The position numbers and the translations under genes were made by a program. Shown here piece by piece: positions 1-6,796 of a stretch of DNA of 10,322 nt (the stretch's first letter is position 1; every line of letters begins with the position of its first letter). Source of the stretch: CAYVSY01 sp964454255. GTDB lineage: Bacteria; Bacillota_I; Bacilli_A; RF39; UBA660. The notes beneath the pieces are model-generated. The model was given only the letters and a program-made list of their open reading frames with translations, did no database searches and had not been told where the DNA came from. The stretch lies in assembly GCA_964454255.1 (NCBI GenBank), contig CAYVSY010000040.1, forward strand, positions 1-10,322, read 5' to 3'.

Positions 1-56
1 TTTATCAATTTTATTTTTTATTGTCAATAGTTTTATAGTTAATTATTAATATATAT

Positions 57-85
57 AAAAAAAGATTAAAAATTTTATTTTAATC
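57..85 (-). terminator. Weak Rho-independent terminator after rnfD
   Basis: On the minus strand GATTAAA (85-79) can pair with TTTAATC (70-64) across an 8-base loop, and seven U follow (63-57). The 5' arm overlaps the last rnfD codons and stop. The stem has a single G-C pair, so it would be weak, but the stem plus U-run right at the stop fits a terminator. It implies that the rnf transcript ends after rnfD. Confidence 0.4.
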
Positions 86-1160
86 CATTTATTATTATTG
101 GAACTATTATTATAATTATTATTAAGCTTATATAATATATTAATCTTTTAACTGAATTATTTTGAGTTTTAATACTTATTTTATTTATTAGTGGAACAAT
201 CAAGTTCATCATTAAAATTATTATTATTACTTCTTCTGGAACAGGAATAATAAATCTTAATAAAACTGTTAATATTCCTAAAATTATTCCATAGATTGTT
301 TGACCAAATGTAGTAATTGGTGAGGTAACAGGATCAGTTGCAATAAAAACGGCACTAAATATTAATCCCCCAGATAAAATATGTAATAACGGATACCATA
401 TTCCCATGTTATTACTAAAACCAAATATAGCTGTTATTATAAAAACAGTTAATATGTAATATATGGTAATACGACATTTTATAACTTTATTAATGGCTAA
501 ATAGATAAAACTAATTAAACATAATAATGATGATGTCATTCCTAATAATCCTGGAACAAATCCTAAAAACATATTAAATAATGATCCATATGTATTATTA
601 ATAGTATCTAGAGATATAATAAAATTATTATTTTTTAATAAAGTAAGAGGTGTTAATAAATTACTTTCTAAATTATTTGAATATGAAATATCAAAAAATA
701 AAAATATTAATATTATTATAAATGTTCTACTTAGTAAAGCTGGATTAAGCAAATTCGATCCAAATCCACCTAGAATATTTCTACCGATAGTTGCGATTAT
801 TCCTCCTATTATTAATAAATATAATGGCGTTTTAAGAGGTAACATTAAGGCTAATAATATACCAGGAATAATTATATAACTTTGAGTATAATAATATTTA
901 AAATTATTCTTTTTTTTCTTAATAATATTTTGCCAAAAATATTCTGTCATAATACAACTAAATATTGATAATAATAACATTAATAATGGTCTTATTAAAT
1001 CAATAAAATTCATTCCTGTTTTCATATATGGATATAAACCATTTTTAATAAAAGAAAAAATAATAATAGGAATTAATGAAATTATAAAATTATTCATCAT
1101 TTTAGAAGTTGAATTATTTGATTTAATATAGGTTCCTTCTCTAACATCAAATTCTTTCAT
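75..1160 (-). CDS. rnfD: RnfD-type membrane subunit of the Rnf ferredoxin:NAD+ oxidoreductase
   Basis: This 361-residue, very hydrophobic protein belongs to the NqrB/RnfD family, a membrane subunit of the ion-pumping Rnf complex that couples ferredoxin oxidation to NAD+ reduction. Family blocks are visible: LALMLPL (about 103-109), GGFGSNLLNPALLSR (131-145) and TDPVTSP (276-282), with about ten membrane segments. The first ATG is used, preceded by AAGGAAG. It overlaps the rnfC stop in TAATG, so the two genes are translationally coupled. In RnfD, FMN is bound covalently to Thr in a D-x-x-[ST]-[SG]-A-T motif. Here the Thr and following PL are kept (T170), but the surrounding residues read ESNLLTPL, so the consensus for the FMN transferase ApbE is largely lost. 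No rnfG start is visible downstream in the 74 bases available. Confidence 0.9.
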   Translation of the reverse strand: MKEFDVREGTYIKSNNSTSKMMNNFIISLIPIIIFSFIKNGLYPYMKTGMNFIDLIRPLLMLLLSIFSCIMTEYFWQNIIKKKKNNFKYYYTQSYIIIPGILLALMLPLKTPLYLLIIGGIIATIGRNILGGFGSNLLNPALLSRTFIIILIFLFFDISYSNNLESNLLTPLTLLKNNNFIISLDTINNTYGSLFNMFLGFVPGLLGMTSSLLCLISFIYLAINKVIKCRITIYYILTVFIITAIFGFSNNMGIWYPLLHILSGGLIFSAVFIATDPVTSPITTFGQTIYGIILGILTVLLRFIIPVPEEVIIIILMMNLIVPLINKISIKTQNNSVKRLIYYISLIIIIIIVPIIINGLK

Positions 1161-2419
1161 TATTTCACTTCCTTTTTGGCAACTTTAACGAATTCTCTAA
1201 TAGCTATTTTAGATGGACAAATATAAGAACAAAGGCCACATTCTATACATTTATTAACATTTAGTTGTTTCAAAATTTCTGTATTATTAATGTTTTCTTT
1301 AGCCATAATTGGAATAATTCCTACAGGACAAACTTTAGCACATTTACCACATTTAATACATGGTGATGCTTCTTTTAATTCATTTTTCATGACGATAACG
1401 GCATTTAAATCTTTAGTTACTACTATATCGTCAGTTGGTAGACTTTTACCCATCATCGGACCACCAGCAATAAATAATAAATCATTTATATCTTTATATC
1501 CTTCAATATGATTAATTATTTCGGAGATTGAAGCACCTATTTTTACTTTTACATTTTGAGGCTTTTTAATACCAGAACCTGTTATAGTAATAACTCTTTC
1601 CGTAAGAGGACGATTATATTTTAACATTTCATAAATAGCATATATAGTTGAAACATTATTAATAATAACACCACATTCGGTTGGATATTTTTTGTATGTT
1701 AAATTAGTTATTCCTTCTATTAAATTTCTTTCCCAACCGTTAGGATAAGCATCAAAAACACTAATTAATTTAATATTAGGATATGATCCAATATATTTAT
1801 TAAATTCTTTAAACATTTTTATATTTGTTTCATTAATAGCAATAAAAGCCTTTTTTAAACTCATTATTTCTAATATAGCATCAATACAATCTAATATTTC
1901 TTCACTATGTTCTCCCATTATTGAATAATCTGAGGTAATCATAGGTTCACATTCTACAGCATTAACTATTAAATATTGAGAATTTGAACTTGAATATTTA
2001 ATATATGTAGGAAAATCACTTCCGCCTAAACCAGTTATTCCTGAATCTCTTAACATACGAACAAATTCAGTTTGACTATATTTATCTATATTTTTTTTGG
2101 CTCCTGATTTACTTTCATATTTTTCTTTAAAATCATTTTCAACAACAATGCACTTTATTTTAGAGCCGTTATTCATTACTTTCATAGTTCCTTTTATAAC
2201 ATATCCACTTACTGATGAGTGAATTGGAAAATTAATTTCAGTATTAGTTGCGACTACACTACCTTTATATACATAATCTCCTTCTTTAACATGATGCTTG
2301 TATTTAACACCTAATTTACTTTCTAAAGGAATATATATAATCTGAGGTTTAATATACTCAGTAATTTTTTTATTTTTAGTTAATTCTTTATAATTTGGTA
2401 TAGAAAATACTTTAGACAT
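1160..2419 (-). CDS. rnfC: RnfC, NADH- and iron-sulfur-binding subunit of the Rnf complex
   Basis: This 419-residue soluble subunit of Rnf is the site where NAD(H) reacts at the cytoplasmic face. It has an N-terminal barrel-sandwich region (about 25-95), a nucleotide/FMN-binding region with GLGGSDFPTYIK (130-141), VNAVECEP (152-159) and GGPMMGK (319-325), and two C-terminal 4Fe-4S motifs. The first is C354, C357, C360, C364 followed by Pro; the second is C391, C394, C397, C401 followed by Pro. This order matches RnfC. The ATG has a good AAAGGAG site and is first in a minus-strand operon with rnfD. A TATAAT box lies about 25 bases before the ATG. The C-terminus is short, without the long Ala/Lys-rich tail of proteobacterial RnfC, as usual in Firmicutes. 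Confidence 0.95.
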   Translation of the reverse strand: MSKVFSIPNYKELTKNKKITEYIKPQIIYIPLESKLGVKYKHHVKEGDYVYKGSVVATNTEINFPIHSSVSGYVIKGTMKVMNNGSKIKCIVVENDFKEKYESKSGAKKNIDKYSQTEFVRMLRDSGITGLGGSDFPTYIKYSSSNSQYLIVNAVECEPMITSDYSIMGEHSEEILDCIDAILEIMSLKKAFIAINETNIKMFKEFNKYIGSYPNIKLISVFDAYPNGWERNLIEGITNLTYKKYPTECGVIINNVSTIYAIYEMLKYNRPLTERVITITGSGIKKPQNVKVKIGASISEIINHIEGYKDINDLLFIAGGPMMGKSLPTDDIVVTKDLNAVIVMKNELKEASPCIKCGKCAKVCPVGIIPIMAKENINNTEILKQLNVNKCIECGLCSYICPSKIAIREFVKVAKKEVK

Positions 2420-2442
2420 AATTATTCTCCTTTATTAGTCTC

Positions 2443-2471
2443 ATTATACTATTTTTTTTAATAAAATAAAA
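2443..2471 (-). promoter_or_regulatory. Probable promoter of rnfCD
   Basis: A perfect TATAAT (2448-2443 on the minus strand) sits upstream of the rnfC ribosome binding site. The -35 region at 17-18 bp spacing is only T-rich (TTTTAT) and lies next to an A/T tract. The -10 is convincing and the -35 is not. Confidence 0.4.
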
Positions 2472-2491
2472 GACTTATTTTAGATAATAAA

Positions 2492-2520
2492 TTGAATATT
2501 TTTTAAAATGCAGTTAATAA
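2492..2520 (+). promoter_or_regulatory. Possible promoter of the small Cys-cluster gene
   Basis: TTGAAT (2492-2497) and TAATAA (2515-2520) are separated by 17 bp, just before the AGGGAGG ribosome binding site. The start point would be close to that site, giving a very short leader. It would fire divergently from rnfC. Confidence 0.35.
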
Positions 2521-2539
2521 TATAATAGGGAGGTCATTT

Positions 2540-2677
2540 ATGACAAAGAAAAAAAATAGATTAGATCATGATTGTTCATGTGGTTGTCAAGATATTAACG
2601 AAAGAGTAACTGAAGATGGCGAAGAAATTGATGTGGAAATTGAAAATGATGATGATGAAAAAGAAGAAAATAATTAA
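2540..2677 (+). CDS. Small acidic protein with a CxCxC cysteine cluster, function unknown
   Basis: This is the only plus-strand gene I can support: 45 residues, ATG preceded by AGGGAGG at good spacing. It has a basic N-terminus (MTKKKNR), then H10, D11 and three alternating Cys in DCSCGC (C12, C14, C16), then a strongly acidic tail (residues 25-43 mostly E and D). The Cys group next to His suggests metal or cluster binding, or a redox role; this is inference from composition. There is no signal peptide or membrane segment. It is transcribed away from rnfC and converges on the RNase J gene. I do not recognise a family. The strong ribosome site and the terminator hairpin at its 3' end support a real gene. 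Confidence 0.65.
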   Translation: MTKKKNRLDHDCSCGCQDINERVTEDGEEIDVEIENDDDEKEENN

Positions 2678-2695
2678 TTTTACTTTCTTCTTTTT
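2658..2695. terminator. Bidirectional terminator between convergent genes
   Basis: AAAAAGAAGAAA (2658-2669) is complementary over 12 bases to TTTCTTCTTTTT (2684-2695), with a 14-base loop. The stem covers the 3' end of the small plus-strand gene and the stop of the minus-strand RNase J gene. U-rich sequence at the end of each arm lets it serve both converging transcripts. Confidence 0.6.
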
Positions 2696-4346
2696 ATATA
2701 GCTATTTCTTGTAAGACAATAATAATCATAGGACGACGTTCAGTTTCTTTATAAATATATTTATTTAATTCATCACGCATCATTAATTTTATTTTATTGT
2801 ATTCTATATAATTTGTTTTATTATTATTATTTATTACTGTTTCACAAATTAATCTTAAATTTTTAATTAATTCTTGATTATCTTTCACATAAATAAATCC
2901 TCTAGATAATATTTCTGGTCCAGATATTATTTTTTTTGTTTGTTTATTTAGAGTTACTGATACTACTACAATACCATTATCTTTTAGTAATTCTCTATCT
3001 TTTAAAACAATTTCGCTAACATCATCACTAAATTCACCATCAATTAAAATAGAACCATTTTCAATATATTCACCATTTTCTATTAATTTTCCATTTTCAA
3101 AAGTAACAACTTCACCATTTTGTTTTAAAAGAATATTTCCATCAGGAATACCCATTTTTTTAGCAATATTTCCATTAGCTACTTGAAAACGATATTCACC
3201 TTTTATCGGAAAATAATATTTTGGTTGCATTAAGTCTAACATTAAAATTAAATCTTCGCTTGAAGCATGATGTGATAAATATTTTTTATTGGTTAAGGAA
3301 ACTGTTTCACATCCAATTTTAGCTAAATCATCTAATATTTCAAAATATTGTTTTTCTCTTCCTTCATATAAAGGTATAGCTAAAAAAACTGTATCCGTTT
3401 CTTTTAATTTAATGTATTTATCATAACCATTTATTATTTTAATTATATTAGAATATGGTTTTTCTTTTTCATTTGATATAACTATAACAACATTTTCATC
3501 ATTTATATTAGATAAATCACCAATAATATTTTTATCAATTATTAAATATTTAGAATCAATAGCATTATTAATCATATTTTGTAATTTTTTACCCATTATC
3601 ACAATTTTTCGTTCGGTTCTTGATACTTCATCAAATAATTCTTGAATACGATATAAATGTGAACTTAAGGTATTAAATATAATTCTACTAGTTGATGTGT
3701 TTAAGGTTTCTCTAATTAAAGTTGATATTCGATGATTAGGTGATGTATGTCCTATTTTTTCAGCATATAAAGATTCAGTCATCAAACATAATACACCTTG
3801 CTTGCCAATGTATGCTAATTTACCAATATCTGTTCGATAAGACGATTGAACAATTGAATCAAACACAAAATCTGAGGCAAAAAAGATGACTCCGTCATTA
3901 GTATATATGGCATAACCATAATTATCTGGTATAGAATGGGTTAAATTAATAGGAAATATTGTTATAATACCTACTTTAAAAGATTTGTGAGGCTTAATTT
4001 CAATTAAATTATTTAATTTTAAATTATATTCTTCTAAATCACGTTTTAAAATATCTAAAGTAAATTTTCCAGCATATATATTAACATTATCAAATATATC
4101 TATTAAGTCTAATACAGCCCCTATGTTTTCATCATGACCATGTGTTAAAAACAATCCTTTTATTCTTTTTTTATTTTGTTTTAGATATTCAACATTAGGA
4201 ATTATATAATCAATTCCTAAGGAACTATCTATCGTGTATTTTAATCCGGCTTCAAAAATGTATAAACCATTATCTATGTCCATAACATACATATTTTTTC
4301 CATTTTCATTTAAACCGCCTAGACTAAAAATTTTAATTTTACTCAT
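2694..4346 (-). CDS. rnj: RNase J family protein with a degenerate catalytic site
   Basis: The protein has 550 residues, the usual RNase J length, with the metallo-beta-lactamase/beta-CASP layout and C-terminal domain. Family landmarks are GGLNENGKN (10-18), THSIPD (136-141), SDFVFD (158-163), SHHAS (358-362), GEYRFQVA (383-390) and SRGFIYVK (481-488). Active RNase J enzymes have an HxHxDH metal motif; here it reads H69-G-H71-D-E73-N74, replacing the Asp and last His. The HGEYR block reads K382-GEYR, losing another His. Metal binding is therefore probably poor, as in RNase J2-type subunits that partner an active J1. It would act in mRNA decay or 5' processing, perhaps as a structural or regulatory partner. 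The ATG has an AAAGGAG site and a clear promoter 35-60 bp upstream. Confidence 0.9.
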   Translation of the reverse strand: MSKIKIFSLGGLNENGKNMYVMDIDNGLYIFEAGLKYTIDSSLGIDYIIPNVEYLKQNKKRIKGLFLTHGHDENIGAVLDLIDIFDNVNIYAGKFTLDILKRDLEEYNLKLNNLIEIKPHKSFKVGIITIFPINLTHSIPDNYGYAIYTNDGVIFFASDFVFDSIVQSSYRTDIGKLAYIGKQGVLCLMTESLYAEKIGHTSPNHRISTLIRETLNTSTSRIIFNTLSSHLYRIQELFDEVSRTERKIVIMGKKLQNMINNAIDSKYLIIDKNIIGDLSNINDENVVIVISNEKEKPYSNIIKIINGYDKYIKLKETDTVFLAIPLYEGREKQYFEILDDLAKIGCETVSLTNKKYLSHHASSEDLILMLDLMQPKYYFPIKGEYRFQVANGNIAKKMGIPDGNILLKQNGEVVTFENGKLIENGEYIENGSILIDGEFSDDVSEIVLKDRELLKDNGIVVVSVTLNKQTKKIISGPEILSRGFIYVKDNQELIKNLRLICETVINNNNKTNYIEYNKIKLMMRDELNKYIYKETERRPMIIIVLQEIAI

Positions 4347-4364
4347 TTTTCTCCTTTCTTAAAG

Positions 4365-4389
4365 TATCAAGACTTGATAATTATATCAA
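4365..4389. promoter_or_regulatory. Operator-like array of TATCAA half-sites at the RNase J promoter
   Basis: Three half-sites alternate in orientation: TATCAA (4365-4370), TTGATA (4374-4379) and TATCAA (4384-4389). Outer flanking bases make a perfect 15-bp palindrome at 4365-4379 (TATCAAGACTTGATA). The array spans the -10 box and the predicted start point, with centres about one helical turn apart. This suits a repressor dimer pair. As RNA, the palindrome is at the very 5' end with a loop too tight for a good hairpin, which favours a DNA-level site. Confidence 0.4.
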
Positions 4390-4408
4390 ACTTTTTATTA
4401 AATAGCAA
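4380..4408 (-). promoter_or_regulatory. Promoter of the RNase J gene
   Basis: On the minus strand, TTGCTA (4408-4403) is followed by a 17-bp spacer and TATAAT (4385-4380), with TG one base before the -10 box (extended -10). The start point would be near 4373, leaving a leader of about 27 bases with the AAAGGAG site. Confidence 0.7.
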
Positions 4409-4431
4409 ATTTTTTTGTTTTAAAGTAATTT

Positions 4432-4497
4432 CTAGCCATTCTTATTTAAATAATCTACAATCTTATATATTTCAGTATTTGGATTTGCCTCAACCAT
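4432..4497 (-). CDS. Possible 21-residue ORF directly after ftsW
   Basis: An ATG 10 bases after the ftsW stop opens a 21-residue frame beginning MVEANPNTEIYKIVDYLNKN and ending in TAG. The amino-acid mix looks protein-like, but the only ribosome-site candidate (AAGG) is too close to the ATG, and I recognise no family. It could be a translationally coupled microprotein, the remnant of a longer gene, or chance. Confidence 0.2.
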   Translation of the reverse strand: MVEANPNTEIYKIVDYLNKNG

Positions 4498-4507
4498 CCT
4501 TATTTTT

Positions 4508-5677
4508 TTAATTTTTTTTGTTTTTTAATTTTTCAAGTCCAGTTTCAATATTTACTCTTTGAATTAATGATAAGCCAATCATTAATGATAAACAAAATGA
4601 TCCTCCGTATGATAAAAATGGCAAAGGAACGCCTGTTAATGGTAGCAATCCTAAAACGCCACCTAAATTGATAAATATGTGTAAGGCAGTATAGACTAAG
4701 ACTCCATATGCAATCATATTGTTTCTAAAATTAGTAGCTGATGTCGCAATTTTATACATTTGATATAATATAATAAAATATATAATTATTATAGCAATAC
4801 CAACAAATAATCCCCATTCTTCAACAATAATAGGAAATATAAAATCAGTATAACCCTCTGGTAAATATAAATATTTTTGAGTGCTTTTACCTATACCTTG
4901 GCCAGTTAATCCTCCATTTTTTAGTGCAATAAAACTATTGCACAATTGATAACCCGATTGTTCTTGATAACGTTCGCATGGATTGAAAAAGTTAAGTCTA
5001 TCTCTTTGATATTGTTTTAATATGCTACCGTTTGTTACTAACATTAAAACACTTACTAAAACAATTCCTCCTATTAATATTTTACTAACATATTGTTTAA
5101 AGGTTTTAGACATAGGGACAGCATAAAATAATACCCCTACTAGTATAGCTAATATAGAAGCTGTTCCTAAATCCGGTTGCATAACTATGATAAAAAAAGT
5201 AATCATAGCCATTATAATTGGAAATAAAATAGTCCATTTATTATCTAAATTATCTTTATTTCGTTCATAATATACAGCTAAATATATAATGTATATAATT
5301 TTAATGAATTCTGATGGTTGCAGTCTAATTGGTCCTATATTAATCCAACTTTTAGCATTATGAACAGATACTCCAAAAAGAAAGACAGCCGCTAATAAAA
5401 TAAATGGTGTTACTAAAATAACTTTTTCAAGGCGAGAATATGTTTTAGTAGGAATTTTAATAACAATTAGTGAAGCAATTAATGATGCTGCAATAAATAG
5501 TCCTTGTCTTAAAAAATATTCATAAGGACTTTTGTTATATCTAACATATGATTCCATAGATGACGCACTAAGAATCATAAAAAGACCAAAAATAAGTAAA
5601 CCTAAACTTAAAAATAACAATGGTTTATTCATTAGATTAAAAGTATTAACTTTAATTTTTTTCGGTTTAACATTCAT
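4508..5677 (-). CDS. ftsW: FtsW/RodA/SpoVE family SEDS peptidoglycan glycosyltransferase, FtsW-like
   Basis: SEDS proteins polymerise lipid II into peptidoglycan at the septum (FtsW), in the spore cortex (SpoVE) or in the side wall (RodA). With the start I prefer, the protein has 389 residues and about ten membrane segments. Family motifs are SWINIG (110-115), LQPSEF (119-124), PDLGT (168-172), YLPEGYTDFIF (271-281, with the conserved catalytic Asp at 278) and GVPLPFLSYGGS (349-360). The last block and GLLPLTG favour FtsW over RodA; SpoVE cannot be excluded in a spore former. A start 30 bases further upstream (5707) is open but has no ribosome site, whereas ATG 5677 follows AGAGG by 8 bases. 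The gene follows khpA by about 60 bp including a ten-base U run, so read-through from rpsP-khpA is uncertain. Confidence 0.88.
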   Translation of the reverse strand: MNVKPKKIKVNTFNLMNKPLLFLSLGLLIFGLFMILSASSMESYVRYNKSPYEYFLRQGLFIAASLIASLIVIKIPTKTYSRLEKVILVTPFILLAAVFLFGVSVHNAKSWINIGPIRLQPSEFIKIIYIIYLAVYYERNKDNLDNKWTILFPIIMAMITFFIIVMQPDLGTASILAILVGVLFYAVPMSKTFKQYVSKILIGGIVLVSVLMLVTNGSILKQYQRDRLNFFNPCERYQEQSGYQLCNSFIALKNGGLTGQGIGKSTQKYLYLPEGYTDFIFPIIVEEWGLFVGIAIIIIYFIILYQMYKIATSATNFRNNMIAYGVLVYTALHIFINLGGVLGLLPLTGVPLPFLSYGGSFCLSLMIGLSLIQRVNIETGLEKLKNKKN

Positions 5678-5738
5678 ATTATCATCCTCTATTATTAATG
5701 ATATCATAGTTTAAATAAAAAAAAAAGAGAAAAGCAAA

Positions 5739-5990
5739 TTATTCACTGATAGGAGTGTCAACATTTACTTTTACTGATTTTTGTCCGTTAATATATCCGC
5801 TAGCTTGAACAATGGTTCTAATGGCATTAATCATTTTCCCAGATTTACCAATTATTCTTCCCATATCTTCTTCACTAGCACTGATAGTAATAATTATTTC
5901 TCCATTGTCTTCTTTTTCTACAACTGATACTTGTTCTTTATTTGAAACTAATTTTTCTACAATAGTTTTAGTTAATAAACTTAAATCCAT
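5739..5990 (-). CDS. khpA: KhpA, KH-domain RNA-binding protein
   Basis: This 83-residue single KH-domain protein (YlqC/KhpA family) binds RNA, usually together with the KhpB/Jag protein, and affects cell division and envelope regulation in Firmicutes. The KH signature GRIIGKSGKMI is at 44-54, with the helix-turn-helix glycine loop G48-K-S-G51. The ATG overlaps the rpsP stop (TAATG), with AAAGGAA upstream, so it is coupled to rpsP. The rpsP-khpA order is the conserved Firmicutes arrangement. In Bacillus the cluster continues with rimM and trmD; here an ftsW-type gene follows instead. Confidence 0.93.
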   Translation of the reverse strand: MDLSLLTKTIVEKLVSNKEQVSVVEKEDNGEIIITISASEEDMGRIIGKSGKMINAIRTIVQASGYINGQKSVKVNVDTPISE

Positions 5991-6259
5991 TATTTATTCC
6001 TTTTAAGATTATGAAATTTTTCCATAATACCTTGTTTACTTAAAATATTTTTAACAGTATCAGTTGGAACAGCACCACTTTTTAACCATGATAATGTTTT
6101 TTCTTCATCAATAGTAATTTCAGCTGGAATTTTTATTGGATTATATGTTCCTAAATTTTCTAAAAATTTTCCATCTCTAGGACTTCTTGAATCGGCAACA
6201 ATAATACGATAGAAAGGTGCTTTCTTAGCTCCCATTCTCTTTAATCTAATTTTAACCAT
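5990..6259 (-). CDS. rpsP: 30S ribosomal protein S16
   Basis: This 89-residue protein of the small ribosomal subunit has a textbook N-terminus: MVKIRLKRMGAKKAPFYRII then VADSRSPRDGKFLENLGTYNP. Length and end (KNILSKQGIMEKFHNLKRNK) are normal. The ATG has a GAGAGGAG site about 8 bases upstream. It is the first gene of a transcript with khpA, driven by the strong promoter at 6286-6314. Its usual upstream neighbour ffh is absent; the cotE fragment lies there instead. Confidence 0.98.
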   Translation of the reverse strand: MVKIRLKRMGAKKAPFYRIIVADSRSPRDGKFLENLGTYNPIKIPAEITIDEEKTLSWLKSGAVPTDTVKNILSKQGIMEKFHNLKRNK

Positions 6260-6285
6260 ATATATTCTCCTCTCATTTCTCTATT

Positions 6286-6314
6286 ATTTTATCATAATTA
6301 ATATATGCTGTCAA
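6286..6314 (-). promoter_or_regulatory. Strong promoter of rpsP-khpA
   Basis: A consensus TTGACA (6314-6309 on the minus strand), a 17-bp spacer and TAAAAT (6291-6286) with TG one base before the -10 box. It is among the best sigma-A promoters in the window and lies 27 bp upstream of the rpsP start codon. Confidence 0.8.
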
Positions 6315-6330
6315 CTATTTTTTGTTGACA
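6309..6330. repeat. Inverted repeat TGTCAAC-N8-GTTGACA at the rpsP promoter
   Basis: A perfect 7-bp inverted repeat with an 8-bp A/T spacer. One arm contains the rpsP -35 box. The other arm gives a TTGACA pointing the opposite way, with TAATTA 17 bp further on (6348-6353), so a weak antisense promoter into cotE is conceivable. It could also be a hairpin ending cotE transcripts, although no U-run follows on the minus strand. Confidence 0.45.
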
Positions 6331-6346
6331 CTTAAAAAAAGATATA

Positions 6347-6766
6347 TTAATTATTATCAATATAATCTTCTTTTATATTTTCATCAATTTCTTTAGAAAC
6401 ATTATCATTGTATTCTTCTTCTATTATAGTATCCCATGGTTCATCATCTTCTTCTACTGATATTTTAAATTTAGTATCTCCTACTATTTCAATTCCTAAT
6501 TCTTTTTCTACTTCTATTTCTATTTTATTATCTTTAACTATAGCATTAGATACAGATGGTTGTTTGAGACTACGAATAATTATATCTTTGGTATTGGTAT
6601 CAGTTGTTTCTTTTTGATTAACAGAAACGGTTTCATTATAATCAATTTTTTTATTTAAAACAGTTGTTTTTGTATCATTATCATATGAATACCAAATATT
6701 TACATCATAATTACCACTAATATTTATTTTATCATTAATTTCAGTTCCATTAAAATTATGACTCAT
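6347..6766 (-). CDS. cotE: Outer spore-coat protein CotE, 3' part only (gene interrupted)
   Basis: The 139 residues available match the C-terminal three quarters of CotE, the morphogenetic protein that assembles the outer spore coat in the mother cell. Best blocks are SGNYDVNIWYSYDNDTKT (17-34, CotE of Bacillus has GYYDINVWYSY at about residue 58), IRSLKQP (64-70) and EKELGIEIVGDTKFKI (87-102), then the usual acidic tail. The first residues, SHNFNG, align with the NHKYDA region of CotE, so about 40 N-terminal residues are missing. The ATG at 6764-6766 has no ribosome binding site and is probably an internal Met. The frame stays open for 17 more codons into the recombinase gene end, then hits TAA at 6820-6818, with no CotE similarity there. 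The break lies at the end of a serine recombinase gene, as expected for a gene split by an integrated element. Confidence 0.85.
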   Translation of the reverse strand: MSHNFNGTEINDKINISGNYDVNIWYSYDNDTKTTVLNKKIDYNETVSVNQKETTDTNTKDIIIRSLKQPSVSNAIVKDNKIEIEVEKELGIEIVGDTKFKISVEEDDEPWDTIIEEEYNDNVSKEIDENIKEDYIDNN

Positions 6767-6796
6767 TGTTTTTAGTGATAACTTTTTGAGTTTTTT
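6764..6796. other. Candidate attachment junction between cotE and the integrated element
   Basis: CotE similarity runs up to about 6763 and ends abruptly; the recombinase stop codon is at 6798-6796. The crossover should lie in this short interval, or a few codons into the cotE side. Large serine recombinase genes usually sit next to their attachment site, as here. The exact core cannot be set without the other element end. Confidence 0.5.

Noticed and set aside
1290..1511. Plus-strand ORF opposite rnfC
   Set aside because: It is a shadow of the well-supported rnfC frame and has no ribosome site. The same holds for the plus-strand frames at 5532-5714, 5812-6006 and 6408-6617, and for the minus-strand frame 8043-8228 inside the recombinase.
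5678..5707. Longer N-terminus for the FtsW-like protein from ATG 5707
   Set aside because: It has no ribosome site, adds a non-homologous leader, and its codons contain the ribosome site of ATG 5677.
5713..5735. Terminator between khpA and ftsW (ten-base U run on the minus strand)
   Set aside because: No adjacent stem can be drawn, so it is only noted as a possible pause region.
6345..6363. Terminator at the cotE stop (A/T palindrome followed by seven U on the minus strand)
   Set aside because: Only four pairs form before mismatches, so a stable stem is not supported.
6764..6766. ATG 6764-6766 as the true start of a short complete CotE
   Set aside because: There is no ribosome binding site before it, known CotE proteins have about 40 more N-terminal residues, and the first residues already align to the interior of CotE.
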